Positions 1-8,147 of a DNA stretch of 64,000 bases are shown here, piece by piece. The first letter of the stretch is position 1. Every line of letters begins with the position of its first letter. Both the position numbers and the translations under genes were made by a program. Under the pieces are notes generated by a model. That model worked only from the letters and a program-made list of their open reading frames with translations, did no database searches and was not told the origin of the DNA. The stretch comes from Celeribacter arenosi. Its GTDB lineage: Bacteria > Pseudomonadota > Alphaproteobacteria > Rhodobacterales > Rhodobacteraceae. The stretch lies in the NCBI RefSeq assembly GCF_039539485.1, contig NZ_BAABDF010000006.1, positions 266,898 to 330,897 on the forward strand. Direction: 5' to 3'.

Positions 1-378
1 GTCTTCCATCTTCTTGCGGTCGAGCTGACGCATGAACTTACCCATGAACCCCGACTTACGGATTTCACGGCCCATGAACATATTGTCGGCAATCGACAGG
101 GCAGGGGACATGGCGAGGGTCTGGTAGACGGTTTCGATACCGGCATTGCGCGCATCGTTGGGCGAGGAAAAATTGACTTTTTGCCCCTCCAATGTGACCT
201 CGCCTGCATCGGCGTTGACCGCGCCTGACAGCGCCTTGATCAACGTCGATTTGCCGGCCCCGTTATCGCCAATCACGGCCAAGATTTCACCGGGGTAAAG
301 TTCGAAGTCGCATTGGTCGAGCGCAACCACCTTACCATAGCGTTTCGTGAGATTGCGGGCTTTGAGAATGGGTTCCAT
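1..378 (-). CDS. frcA: Fructose-type sugar ABC transporter ATP-binding protein, partial (5' part only)
   Basis: Only the first 126 codons are inside the window; the rest lies beyond base 1. The protein energises sugar uptake at the inner membrane with the permease encoded just upstream. The translation shows a Walker A motif GDNGAGKST at residues 37-45 and a Q-loop-like VYQTLAMSP stretch, as in RbsA/FrcA-type ATPases. The ATG (378-376) overlaps the permease stop by one base (TGATG), so the two are translationally coupled. The name frcA rests on the FrcB/FrcC-like neighbours and the adjacent ROK regulator; a one-domain protein or another sugar specificity cannot be excluded because the C-terminal part is missing. 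Confidence 0.7.
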   Translation of the reverse strand, partial: MEPILKARNLTKRYGKVVALDQCDFELYPGEILAVIGDNGAGKSTLIKALSGAVNADAGEVTLEGQKVNFSSPNDARNAGIETVYQTLAMSPALSIADNMFMGREIRKSGFMGKFMRQLDRKKMED

Positions 379-1442
379 CAGGCTGCTACCTTTCTGATCC
401 ATTGGTCTACGGCAACGGCGGCAATGATGAGCACACCGATGAGCAAATAGGTCCATTGTGCATCCGCGCCGAGCAGACGCAGTCCGAGGGTAAAGACCCC
501 GACGATAAGCGCCCCGAAGAGCGTGCCCATGATCGAACCACGCCCGCCAAACAGCGAGATGCCTCCGATCACAACGGCGGTGATGCTTTCGATATTGGCC
601 AACTGGCCAGAGGTCGGTGACACCGATCCGATCCGCCCGATCAGGGCCCAACCGGCAAAGGCACAGATGATACCGGCGAGCATATAGACCGAGATCAATG
701 TGCCCTTCACGTTGACGCCGGACAGTTCCGCTGCCTCAGGGTCATCACCCACGGCATAGACATGGCGACCCCATGCGGTCTGGCGCAGCACATAGGCCAA
801 CACGACCACGAGCAGCACCATAAAGATCACGCCATAGGTGAAAATCGCTCCGCCGACGCTGATCTTGGTGGCAAAGAATTGCAGGAGAGGGGCCTCGGCC
901 TCGATATCCTGCGCGCGAATAGTTTCGTTGGCAGAGTAGAGAAAGTTGGTGGCCAAAACGATTTGCCACATGCCGAGCGTCACAATGAACGGCGGCAATT
1001 TCATGCGCGCGACGAGCCACCCGTTGAGCGCGCCAATCGCGGCCCCAACGCCGATCCCGCAGACGATCGACACCGGTGCGGGCAATCCGTAGCGGAACGT
1101 AAACGTCCCCATCACGACCGAGCTGAGCACCATGATCGCGCCCACCGACAGGTCGATGCCTGCGGTCAGGATCACGAGCGACTGTGCCGCCGCGACAATG
1201 CCGACGATCTGAACCTGCTGCAGGATCAGCGTCAGCGCGAAAGGTGAGAAAAACTTGGACCCCAACAGGAGGCCGAAGACGACCAATGCGGCGACCAGAA
1301 CGATCAACGGCACGAGGGCCGGCGTCGCGTGTAACTGGTTTTGGAACCGTGACACGATGCCTTTACGGTCATCGCTAAATTCCGCGAATTTTTCGGTGCC
1401 ACGGGCACTTGCCGCGGCTTCGTAGTTGTCTTGCGCAGGCAT
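378..1442 (-). CDS. frcC: Fructose-type sugar ABC transporter permease
   Basis: This 354-residue inner-membrane permease belongs to the RbsC/FrcC (BPD_transp_2) family and forms the channel of the importer. The translation is mostly hydrophobic helices after a soluble N-terminus of about 45 residues, and carries the family stretch GIDLSVGAIM. A start 12 bases further upstream (1454) is open, but it has no spaced ribosome site, while the ATG at 1442 follows GGGAGA by four bases, so I chose 1442. It lies between the binding-protein gene and the ATPase gene on the same strand. The length fits FrcC (about 360 residues). Substrate assignment to fructose is inferred from context. Confidence 0.75.
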   Translation of the reverse strand: MPAQDNYEAAASARGTEKFAEFSDDRKGIVSRFQNQLHATPALVPLIVLVAALVVFGLLLGSKFFSPFALTLILQQVQIVGIVAAAQSLVILTAGIDLSVGAIMVLSSVVMGTFTFRYGLPAPVSIVCGIGVGAAIGALNGWLVARMKLPPFIVTLGMWQIVLATNFLYSANETIRAQDIEAEAPLLQFFATKISVGGAIFTYGVIFMVLLVVVLAYVLRQTAWGRHVYAVGDDPEAAELSGVNVKGTLISVYMLAGIICAFAGWALIGRIGSVSPTSGQLANIESITAVVIGGISLFGGRGSIMGTLFGALIVGVFTLGLRLLGADAQWTYLLIGVLIIAAVAVDQWIRKVAA

Positions 1443-1479
1443 GATATCTCCCATTTCCCCAGCAATGGGCTGGTGTGCA

Positions 1480-1503
1480 GAGGGCGGACCTAGGCCCGCC
1501 CTC
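1480..1503 (-). promoter_or_regulatory. Intergenic hairpin between frcB and frcC
   Basis: GAGGGCGG (1480-1487) pairs with CCGCCCTC (1496-1503), giving an 8-bp GC-rich stem whose loop contains CCTAGG. A second small palindrome (GACCT-T-AGGTC, 1515-1525) lies closer to the frcB stop. There is no U-run, so it is more likely an mRNA 3'-stabilising or attenuating element, which would raise binding-protein expression above the permease, than a full terminator. Confidence 0.5.
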
Positions 1504-1546
1504 CGGTAACTCTTGACCTTAGGTCAGGTCGTTACGTTTTGGCAAC

Positions 1547-2560
1547 TTAACCCCAGCAGAGGTTCATGCCTTCTTCGATCGAAATCGACTCGACGCCATC
1601 TGCGGGCTCACCGGTGACGAGCGCCACGCCGGTGTCAAAGAAGTTCTTGCCGGGGGTGTTTTCAGGCTTTGTGCCATCCGCAGCCCACGCCGCAATCGCT
1701 TCGATGCCTTTGGAGGCCATCAGGAGCGGATATTGCTGCGACGTCGCGCCGATCACACCGTCTGCGATGTTCTGAACACCCGGGCAGCCACCATCAACAG
1801 AGACGATCAGCACGTCGTTTTCACGACCGATGGATTTCAACGCCTCATAGGCACCCGCAGCGGCGGGTTCGTTGATCGTGTAGACCACGTTGATCATCGG
1901 ATCGGTTGCCAGAAGGTTCTCCATCGCCTTGCGGCCACCCTCTTCGTTACCGGCGGTCACGTCGTTGCCAACGATGCGCGGATCGGTTTCATCACCCCAT
2001 TTGTTCGGGTCGCCGAGGTCGATGCCAAAGCCCTGAAGGAAGCCCTGATCGCGCAGAACGCCGACGGTCGGCTGGGATACAGCCAAATCGAGCATGGCGA
2101 TTTTCGCGTTCGCGGCGTCATCGCCGAGTTTGGCCGCAGCCCATTTGCCGATCAGCTCACCTGCGAGGAAGTTGTCAGTGGCAAAGGTCGCATCGGCGGC
2201 GTCGATCGGATCGAGCGGGGTGTCGAGGGCGATCACGAGGATGCCTGCGTCACGGGCCTGCTGAACGGCGGTGGTGATGGACGAGGTGTCGGATGCGGTC
2301 AAAAGGATCCCTTTTGCACCGTCTGCAATGCAGGTTTCGATCGCGGCAACCTGCGTTTCGTGGTCCCCGTCAACCTTGCCTGCGAAGGATTTGAGCGCGA
2401 TGCCCAACTCTGCGGCTTTGGCCTCTGCGCCTTCCTTCATTTTCACGAAGAAGGGGTTTGTGTCGGTCTTGGTGATGAGGCATGCGGATACGTCCTGAGC
2501 CATCGCTGCACCGGTGAATGCTGTCAACGCAATGGCGCTGCCTGCGAGTAGTGATTTCAT
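1547..2560 (-). CDS. frcB: Fructose-type sugar ABC transporter periplasmic binding protein
   Basis: This 337-residue periplasmic binding protein captures sugar for the FrcC/FrcA importer. It opens with a signal peptide (MKSLLAGSAIALTAFTGAAMAQ) and continues as a type I periplasmic fold with the family features TDTNPFF, DTPLD and VDGGCPG. The ATG at 2560 is preceded by GGGAGGA at good spacing; an ATG five codons upstream lacks this. Length matches the Sinorhizobium FrcB family (about 340 residues). It is the first gene of a frcBCA operon that starts opposite a ROK regulator. A related ribose or general monosaccharide specificity is possible. Confidence 0.75.
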   Translation of the reverse strand: MKSLLAGSAIALTAFTGAAMAQDVSACLITKTDTNPFFVKMKEGAEAKAAELGIALKSFAGKVDGDHETQVAAIETCIADGAKGILLTASDTSSITTAVQQARDAGILVIALDTPLDPIDAADATFATDNFLAGELIGKWAAAKLGDDAANAKIAMLDLAVSQPTVGVLRDQGFLQGFGIDLGDPNKWGDETDPRIVGNDVTAGNEEGGRKAMENLLATDPMINVVYTINEPAAAGAYEALKSIGRENDVLIVSVDGGCPGVQNIADGVIGATSQQYPLLMASKGIEAIAAWAADGTKPENTPGKNFFDTGVALVTGEPADGVESISIEEGMNLCWG

Positions 2561-2649
2561 AGATAGTCCTCCCAAATGTCAGCCCCGCCGGTTTCCTCCC
2601 TGGCGGGCTTGTGGGTTTTATAAATGCGATTCCCTTGCGCAGGTCAATA

Positions 2650-2670
2650 AATAAATCCACTTGATTTATT
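2650..2670. promoter_or_regulatory. Candidate ROK-repressor operator
   Basis: A perfect inverted repeat AATAAATC-(5)-GATTTATT sits in the divergent promoter region between frcB and the ROK regulator gene. Known NagC/Mlc-type ROK operators have the same layout of AT-rich arms around a short GC-containing centre. Control of both directions is inferred. Confidence 0.6.
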
Positions 2671-2721
2671 AATCTAACTTCTTCTATGACTCCTTGGCAG
2701 GTTCTAGTATCAAGGTTGGAT

Positions 2722-3906
2722 ATGAATGACGCAAACAACATTGAGATCAGAGGCTTACGCCCCGGTGTAAATCACACGGGCGTACGTGATCATAACGAGA
2801 GACTGGTGCTTTCGTTGATCCAAAGGCATGGCGAAATGCCCGCAACCGATCTCGCGCGTCACTCCGGCCTCTCTGCGCAAACCGTGTCAAATATTCTGCG
2901 CCGACTGGAAACAGACGGCTTTTTGCTGCGCGGCCAACCACAGCGCGGGCGGGTGGGAAAACCCTCTGTCCCGATGGCGCTCGATCCCGATGGCGCCCTC
3001 TCTATCGGGCTCAAAATCGGCCGCCGCTCCGCCGATCTGGCCCTGATGAACCTGCACGGAGAGGTGCTCAACCAACGTCAGATCACCTATGCCTATCCGA
3101 TGCCGGACGAGATTTTCGGCTATCTGGAAACCGGCATGGAGGGGTTCATCGAAAACCTGTCGGACCGTCAGCGCGGGCGGTTGTGCGGTATCGGCATCGC
3201 CGCGCCATCCGAGTTGTGGTCATGGTCCGATACCATCGGTGCGCCGGAGGAAGATTTTTCGATCTGGGCCGTGACCGATTTCGACAAGGAAGTGCGCAAG
3301 TTCAGCGACCTGCCCCTGTTCACCGAAAACGACGGGACCGCCGCGGTGCGCGCCGAACATGCATTTGGGCGGGGTCGTGAATTCCACGACTACGCCTACC
3401 TCTTTCTGGGCTCGTTCATCGGGGGCGGGGTTGTCATCGACGGGGCCGTGCGCCGCGGCCCCTTGGGCAATGCGGGCGCGATTGGCCCGCTGCGCACCTC
3501 CGGTCGCGATGGGGTCGAACGCCCGCTTCTGGATACCGCGTCTCTCTACCTTCTGGAGGCGCAGATCGCACGTGCGGGCAAGGATCCCGGCGCGATGTGG
3601 CACCATCCACAGGACTGGAACGCTTTCGCGCAAGAACTCGACCCGTGGATCACCAAATCTGCGCGCGAAATTGCCAAGGCCTGCCGCCAGATTTGCGCGG
3701 TTTTCGATTTCGAAGCCGTGCTGATCGATGGCGCTTTCCCCCCCTCCGTGCGTCGCGATCTGGTGTTCGGGGTGCGCGCCGAACTCGAACGCCTCGACAT
3801 GCGCGGCCTCGTGCCGCCCCGCATCGAACAGGCCGCCGTCGGGCATAATGCGCGCGTCATCGGTGCTGCCTCGATCCCGGTGTTTTCACAGTTCTTCCTG
3901 AACTAG
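2722..3906 (+). CDS. ROK-family transcriptional repressor (FrcR-like)
   Basis: The 394-residue protein has an N-terminal winged helix (ATDLARHSGLSAQTVSNILRRLETDGFL, split here only by description) and a ROK sugar-kinase-like domain with a GSFIGGGVV phosphate-loop-like stretch and an ENDGTAA motif. An ATG 36 bases upstream (2686) has no ribosome site, whereas the ATG at 2722 follows AAGG; I prefer 2722. It diverges from frcBCA with a candidate operator between them, so it most likely represses that operon until sugar binds. The cysteine-rich zinc motif usual in ROK proteins is not obvious, which is a mild oddity. It converges on the LysR gene, with only seven bases between the stops. Confidence 0.8.
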   Translation: MNDANNIEIRGLRPGVNHTGVRDHNERLVLSLIQRHGEMPATDLARHSGLSAQTVSNILRRLETDGFLLRGQPQRGRVGKPSVPMALDPDGALSIGLKIGRRSADLALMNLHGEVLNQRQITYAYPMPDEIFGYLETGMEGFIENLSDRQRGRLCGIGIAAPSELWSWSDTIGAPEEDFSIWAVTDFDKEVRKFSDLPLFTENDGTAAVRAEHAFGRGREFHDYAYLFLGSFIGGGVVIDGAVRRGPLGNAGAIGPLRTSGRDGVERPLLDTASLYLLEAQIARAGKDPGAMWHHPQDWNAFAQELDPWITKSAREIAKACRQICAVFDFEAVLIDGAFPPSVRRDLVFGVRAELERLDMRGLVPPRIEQAAVGHNARVIGAASIPVFSQFFLN

Positions 3907-3913
3907 GCGCGCC

Positions 3914-4819
3914 TCACGCGATCTGCGTCACCGTGCGGATGATCAGGTCGCGCACCCATCGGTGCATGGGTGCTGCATGATTGCGCGCCGTCCACACCAA
4001 TCGGATTTCCAACGGTGAGGGAACCGGACACTCCGCCTCGTGCAGCGCCCCGCCAATGCGTTTGGACAGCCGCTCCGGCACCGTCGCCACGAGGTCCGTG
4101 CCGGTGATCAGCGCCTGCATCCCCGCCGGACTGGGCGTGCGCAGCGCGATGGGCAAATCATGCCCCTGCCGCTCCAGTTCGAGGATATAACGCGACTTCC
4201 ACCGGCCCCCGTAGGTCACCATGATGTGCTCCAACCCGAGGTATTCCTCAAGGCTCAGCGCGGGCTTGGCAAAGGGATGCGCGGGGTCCATCAGGCAGAC
4301 GTATTTCTCCTCGTAGAGCATGCGCGTGTAGAACCCTTCGCCGGAGCGCTCGAACGGCCCGATCAACAGGTCGGCCTCCATCCCCAGCAATCTTTCGTGC
4401 CCGATATCGGCGCTATCCACGATCTCGATCTTTAGCCGCGGCGCCTCGCGTTTGATCGCATGCACGATGTTGGGCACCAGCAGAACGCGTTCATAATAGT
4501 TGCAGGCCAGCGTGAAGGTCTCGGTGCTGCTTTCGGGGTCGAATTCCTGTGGGTCGGAGAGGCTTTTAAACCGCGCGATCAAATCCTCCGCCTCGCGCAC
4601 CGCATCGATACAGCGTTGCGTGGCAACCAGATGACGGGCCTCGCGCACAAACAAGGGGTCGCCGAGAATCCGGCGCAGCTTGGCGATGGCGTAGGACACC
4701 GCCGACTGGTTCATCGACATCGCCTCCGCCGCACGGGTGAAAGAGCGCAGTTTGTACACCTGCACCAAAACGTCGAGCGTGCGGAAATCGGTCGAGAGGG
4801 GATCGGGGTTCTTTGACAT
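3914..4819 (-). CDS. LysR-family transcriptional regulator (NodD-like)
   Basis: The 301-residue protein has the LysR layout: an N-terminal winged helix containing FTRAAEAMSMNQSAVSYAIAKLR, and a C-terminal effector domain. The N-terminal opening STDFRTLDVLVQVYK and the conserved DPLFVREARHL resemble the NodD/aromatic-responsive branch. It is transcribed away from the P450 gene with a 99-base shared promoter region containing a palindrome, so it most likely controls the P450–ferredoxin pair in response to an aromatic compound. The effector is not determinable from sequence. Confidence 0.85.
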   Translation of the reverse strand: MSKNPDPLSTDFRTLDVLVQVYKLRSFTRAAEAMSMNQSAVSYAIAKLRRILGDPLFVREARHLVATQRCIDAVREAEDLIARFKSLSDPQEFDPESSTETFTLACNYYERVLLVPNIVHAIKREAPRLKIEIVDSADIGHERLLGMEADLLIGPFERSGEGFYTRMLYEEKYVCLMDPAHPFAKPALSLEEYLGLEHIMVTYGGRWKSRYILELERQGHDLPIALRTPSPAGMQALITGTDLVATVPERLSKRIGGALHEAECPVPSPLEIRLVWTARNHAAPMHRWVRDLIIRTVTQIA

Positions 4820-4852
4820 ATCCCCATCTAAAAATCAGATTGCACCTATCAG

Positions 4853-4867
4853 ATCAATCGCATTGAT
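4853..4867. promoter_or_regulatory. Candidate LysR operator
   Basis: The palindrome ATCAAT-CGC-ATTGAT lies between the divergent LysR and P450 genes. It has the T-N11-A spacing typical of LysR binding sites, and a looser related repeat (ATCT…AGAT) is at 4827-4841. Confidence 0.5.
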
Positions 4868-4918
4868 TGATTTGTCCGCGCCTGTTCTTCTCTGTCCACG
4901 CCTGAGGGAGGAAAGGCT

Positions 4919-6097
4919 ATGCTCGATTTGCCCGTGAACGAGACGGTGACGCTCGCCGATCTCCAACGCGATCCATACCCGATTTACAAACAGATGCGCG
5001 CCCGGACGCCGGTGGTGCGCGTGGCCCAGACGGGCCGTGTCTTTGTGACCCGTTTCGAGCTGACGAAATGGATCAAGGAAACGCCGGAAATCTTCTCCTC
5101 TAACGATCCGATCACCCCCATGCACACCGCCTTTCAGGCCCATACCCTGATGCGCAAGGACGGCGATGAACACCGCGCCGAACGCATGGCGATGCAACCC
5201 GCCTATTCCCCCAAAGCCATCCGCACCGACTGGGCCGACCTCTATGTGAAGATCGCCGAGGATTACGTCTCCCGCCTGCCGCGCGGTGAAACCGTGGACC
5301 TCTTCACCGACCTCTGCGCCCCCGTCGCGGCCCGCATTCTGGCCCATATTCTCGGGCTGGAGGAAGCCAGCGATGAGGAGATGATCCGCTGGTCGCAGGC
5401 GCTGATCGACGGGGCAGGGAACTTCGCGCGCGCTCCCGACCTCTTCGCGATCTCCGACACCGCGAATGGCGAAATGAATGCGCTCTTTGATCGGCTGATC
5501 GACCGTCATGTGGCCGCGCCGAATAACTCCGCCTTTTCGGTGATGCTGAACGCGAAAAAACCGATCCCGATGAGCCAGATGTACGCCAATATCAAAATCG
5601 CCATCGGCGGCGGGATCAACGAGCCGCGCGATGCGCTCGCCACGATCATCTATGGCCTGCTGACCAATCCCGACCAACTCGAAGAAGTGAAACGTCAGGC
5701 GGCATGGGGGGATGCCTTCGAGGAGGGCGTGCGCTGGGTCGCGCCGATTCAGGTCAGCGGCCGTCGCACCACAGAAGACGTCGAAATCGGCGGCTGCCAT
5801 GTGCCAAAAGACACCACTGTCATGACCATTCAGGCCTCCGCCAACCGCGACGAAGCCGTCTATGGCGACGACAGCGAGGACTTTAATGTCTTTCGCGAAA
5901 AGCACCCGCATCAGTCCTTCGGCTCCGGCCCGCATCATTGCGCAGGCGCCCATGTCGCCCGCCGCACGGTAGGGGAGATCATGCTGCCGCTTCTATTTGA
6001 CCGCTTCCCCGACATGACCCTTCCCGACCCCGATGCGGTGATCTGGTCGGGCTTCGGGTTCCGCGGACCGCTCAACATGCCCGTTACACTGAACTGA
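4919..6097 (+). CDS. Cytochrome P450, related to aromatic O-demethylases (GcoA-like)
   Basis: The 392-residue soluble P450 shows the haem-binding motif FGSGPHHCAG with ligand Cys341, and an ExxR pair at Glu269/Arg272. The I-helix reads GGGINEPRD (230-238), so the usual acid–threonine pair for oxygen activation is replaced by Asn-Glu-Pro. From memory, the guaiacol O-demethylase GcoA (CYP255A) also has a Glu-Pro here, and its C-terminal GFRGP is matched by GFGFRGP in this protein. Start is supported by GGGAGGAAAGG. It is followed 11 bases later by a ferredoxin gene, and then by a phenylpropanoid degradation operon, so O-demethylation or ring hydroxylation of a methoxylated aromatic acid is a reasonable but unproved role. 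Confidence 0.85.
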   Translation: MLDLPVNETVTLADLQRDPYPIYKQMRARTPVVRVAQTGRVFVTRFELTKWIKETPEIFSSNDPITPMHTAFQAHTLMRKDGDEHRAERMAMQPAYSPKAIRTDWADLYVKIAEDYVSRLPRGETVDLFTDLCAPVAARILAHILGLEEASDEEMIRWSQALIDGAGNFARAPDLFAISDTANGEMNALFDRLIDRHVAAPNNSAFSVMLNAKKPIPMSQMYANIKIAIGGGINEPRDALATIIYGLLTNPDQLEEVKRQAAWGDAFEEGVRWVAPIQVSGRRTTEDVEIGGCHVPKDTTVMTIQASANRDEAVYGDDSEDFNVFREKHPHQSFGSGPHHCAGAHVARRTVGEIMLPLLFDRFPDMTLPDPDAVIWSGFGFRGPLNMPVTLN

Positions 6098-6108
6098 GGA
6101 GACCCGTT

Positions 6109-6426
6109 TTGGTCGCAATTACCTTCATCCACCCCGATGGCACGCAGCAAACCGTTGATGCACGCGAAGGCGACAGCGTGATGCAAACCGCGCTGAACAA
6201 TTCAGTGCCCGGCATCTTTGCCGAATGCGGCGGCGCGATGATGTGCGCCACCTGCCACTGCTATGTCGATGAGGCGTGGAGCGACAAAACCGGCGAGCGC
6301 ACCGAATCCGAGGAAGACATGCTCGACTGCGCCGAGGCCGAGATGCGCGACACCTCGCGTCTGACCTGCCAGATCAAGGTCACGCCCGACCTCGAAGGTC
6401 TTGTTCTGAGCGTTCCGCAGGTGTGA
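6109..6426 (+). CDS. [2Fe-2S] ferredoxin, putidaredoxin type
   Basis: This 105-residue electron carrier has cysteines at 40, 46, 49 and 87 in the C-x5-C-x2-C…C pattern of adrenodoxin/putidaredoxin ferredoxins that feed class I P450s. The start is TTG, preceded by GAGGAG. It directly follows the P450 gene and is its probable partner. No ferredoxin reductase gene is present in the window, so a reductase encoded elsewhere must be used. An extra Cys51 lies next to the cluster ligands. Confidence 0.9.
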   Translation: MVAITFIHPDGTQQTVDAREGDSVMQTALNNSVPGIFAECGGAMMCATCHCYVDEAWSDKTGERTESEEDMLDCAEAEMRDTSRLTCQIKVTPDLEGLVLSVPQV

Positions 6427-6488
6427 AGGCGTCCTCGCATGGCGTCGCGGTGATCCCAAAAAAATGTAGCGATGACTAATTGTTTATA

Positions 6489-6505
6489 GACAGAACAGTT
6501 TTGTC
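6489..6505. promoter_or_regulatory. Candidate MarR operator upstream of the side-chain degradation operon
   Basis: A 17-base imperfect palindrome, GACAGAACAGTTTTGTC with one mismatched pair, lies in an AT-rich 110-base gap. It is flanked by two direct copies of ACTAATTGTT (6475-6484 and 6511-6520). The operon it precedes contains a MarR gene, and MarR proteins bind palindromes of this length. Confidence 0.5.
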
Positions 6506-6536
6506 GTCCTACTAATTGTTCCGGGGAGATATATCG

Positions 6537-7301
6537 ATGCGTATAGCGGGGATGACAGCGGTAGTGACCGGCGCGGGCAGTGGCCTTGGCGCCGCAACCG
6601 CGCGCCATCTGTCGTCACAGGGCGCACAGGTTGCCTGTCTCGATCGCTCTGTGGAAGCCGCCGAAGAGGTCGCCCGCCACATCAACGGCATCGCCATCGC
6701 CGCCGACGTCAGTGATCCCGTGGCGGTAGAAGCCGCCTTTTCACGCGCCGAGGCCGAGTACGGTGTCCCGCGGATCGTTGTCTCCTGCGCAGGCGTGGGA
6801 ACGGCGTCGCGCATTCTGCCCCGTGACGGGGCCCTTACAATCGACGCCTTTGAACACACGCTGCGGGTCAACCTTCTGGGCACCTACACCGTCATGAACA
6901 TTGCCGCCCGCGCCATGGCCGCGGCCGAGCCGGTCGATCCCGACGGCGCGCGCGGCGTGATCATCAATACCGCATCCGTCGCCTACGAGGACGGCCAGAT
7001 CGGGCAAGCGGCCTACGCAGCCTCCAAGGGTGGCGTCGCCTCGATGACACTTCCGGCTGCGCGCGAACTCGCCCGCGTCGGCATCCGCGTGATGACCATC
7101 GCGCCGGGCCTGTTTGAAACCGCGATGAGCGCGGGCCTGCCTGACGACGTGCGCGCCGATATCCTCAAAAACGTGCCCTTCCCGAGCCGGATGGGCCTGC
7201 CCGAGGAATACGCGCAACTTGTTGAACAAATTGTAGAAAATTCCATGCTGAACGGCACGGTGATCCGGTTGGATGCCGCCGCTCGCATGCCGATAAAATA
7301 A
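6537..7301 (+). CDS. SDR-family 3-hydroxyacyl-CoA dehydrogenase
   Basis: The 254-residue protein is a classical short-chain dehydrogenase: TGAGSGLG nucleotide-binding motif at 11-18, catalytic Ser147 and Tyr160-x3-Lys164. The sequence around NTASVAYEDGQIGQ resembles type II 3-hydroxyacyl-CoA dehydrogenases (HSD10-like). It would oxidise the aryl-3-hydroxypropanoyl-CoA made by the hydratase encoded next to it to a beta-keto thioester. The ATG at 6537 follows GGGGAGA; an earlier in-frame ATG at 6516 lacks a ribosome site. It is the first gene after the palindrome-containing gap, so it likely begins a transcript separate from the P450 pair. The exact substrate is inferred from context. Confidence 0.8.
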   Translation: MRIAGMTAVVTGAGSGLGAATARHLSSQGAQVACLDRSVEAAEEVARHINGIAIAADVSDPVAVEAAFSRAEAEYGVPRIVVSCAGVGTASRILPRDGALTIDAFEHTLRVNLLGTYTVMNIAARAMAAAEPVDPDGARGVIINTASVAYEDGQIGQAAYAASKGGVASMTLPAARELARVGIRVMTIAPGLFETAMSAGLPDDVRADILKNVPFPSRMGLPEEYAQLVEQIVENSMLNGTVIRLDAAARMPIK

Positions 7302-7315
7302 CAGGACAAATCGTT

Positions 7316-8080
7316 TTGAGTGACCACCTGAAGATCGACATCGACGGCCCAATCGCCGCCCTGACCATGGATCGGCCGGGCAAGCGGAATGCGATGTGCG
7401 ATGGTCTGCTCGACGAGATCGACGCCTTCTTTTCCAAAATCCCAGAGGGCGTGCGCGTTGTGATCCTGACCGGGGCTGCGGGGCATTTCTGTTCCGGTCT
7501 CGATCTGTCCGAACATGTCGCCCGTGACGCCGAAGGCACCATGCGCCACTCGCGCAACTGGCATCGCGTGATGGAGCTGATCAAATTCTCCGGCGTGCCA
7601 GTGATCTCTGCCCTTTACGGCGCGGTGATCGGCGGGGGCCTCGAAATGGCCGCCGTCACCCATGTGCGCATTGCCGAACCCTCGACCATCTTCCAGCTTC
7701 CCGAAGGGATGCGCGGCATCTTTGTCGGCGGCGGCGCAACTGCCCATGTGGCCCGCATTCTCGGCCCCGACCGGATGTGCGAAATGATGCTCACAGGGCG
7801 CAAATACGGCGCCGAGGAGGGGCTGCGTCTCGGTCTCACCCATTACGCGGTGGGCGAAGGCGAGGCCATGCCATTGGCGCGCGAACTGGCCGCAAAAATT
7901 GCCAAGAACGCGACCCTGTCCAACTACATGATGATTCAGGCGATTGCGCGCATCTCCGATATGTCGCGCACAGATGGGCTTTTCACCGAAAGCCTCGCCG
8001 CAGCCGTTTCACAAACCAGCGCAGATGCCGAGGAGGGCCTGCGCGCGTTTCTTGAAAAACGACCGCCGATTTTCCGGTAG
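7316..8080 (+). CDS. Enoyl-CoA hydratase/isomerase (crotonase family)
   Basis: The 254-residue crotonase has the two oxyanion-hole segments, GHFCSGLDLS and GAVIGGGLEMAA, plus a glutamate in FQLPEGMRG that matches a catalytic acid position. It probably hydrates cinnamoyl-CoA-type thioesters. The start is TTG, giving MSDHLKID, with a weak AGGAC upstream. It sits 14 bases after the SDR gene. Feruloyl-CoA hydratase-lyase is an alternative, but the neighbouring SDR and amidohydrolase favour the beta-oxidative route, where a separate dehydrogenase follows hydration. Confidence 0.8.
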   Translation: MSDHLKIDIDGPIAALTMDRPGKRNAMCDGLLDEIDAFFSKIPEGVRVVILTGAAGHFCSGLDLSEHVARDAEGTMRHSRNWHRVMELIKFSGVPVISALYGAVIGGGLEMAAVTHVRIAEPSTIFQLPEGMRGIFVGGGATAHVARILGPDRMCEMMLTGRKYGAEEGLRLGLTHYAVGEGEAMPLARELAAKIAKNATLSNYMMIQAIARISDMSRTDGLFTESLAAAVSQTSADAEEGLRAFLEKRPPIFR

Positions 8081-8147
8081 GTCCAAAAATGACCTGCCAC
8101 AAAGGCGGGCATCCGTAACCATGTCGCAATTCAAGGGAGGACGACAT

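Noticed and set aside
4919..6097. CYP199 (4-methoxybenzoate demethylase) assignment
   Set aside because: The I-helix GGGINEPRD and the C-terminal GFGFRGP do not match what I recall of CYP199; GcoA-like is closer.
7316..8080. Feruloyl-CoA hydratase-lyase (Ech)
   Set aside because: The presence of SDR and amidohydrolase genes in the same operon favours a hydratase in a beta-oxidative route; not excluded.
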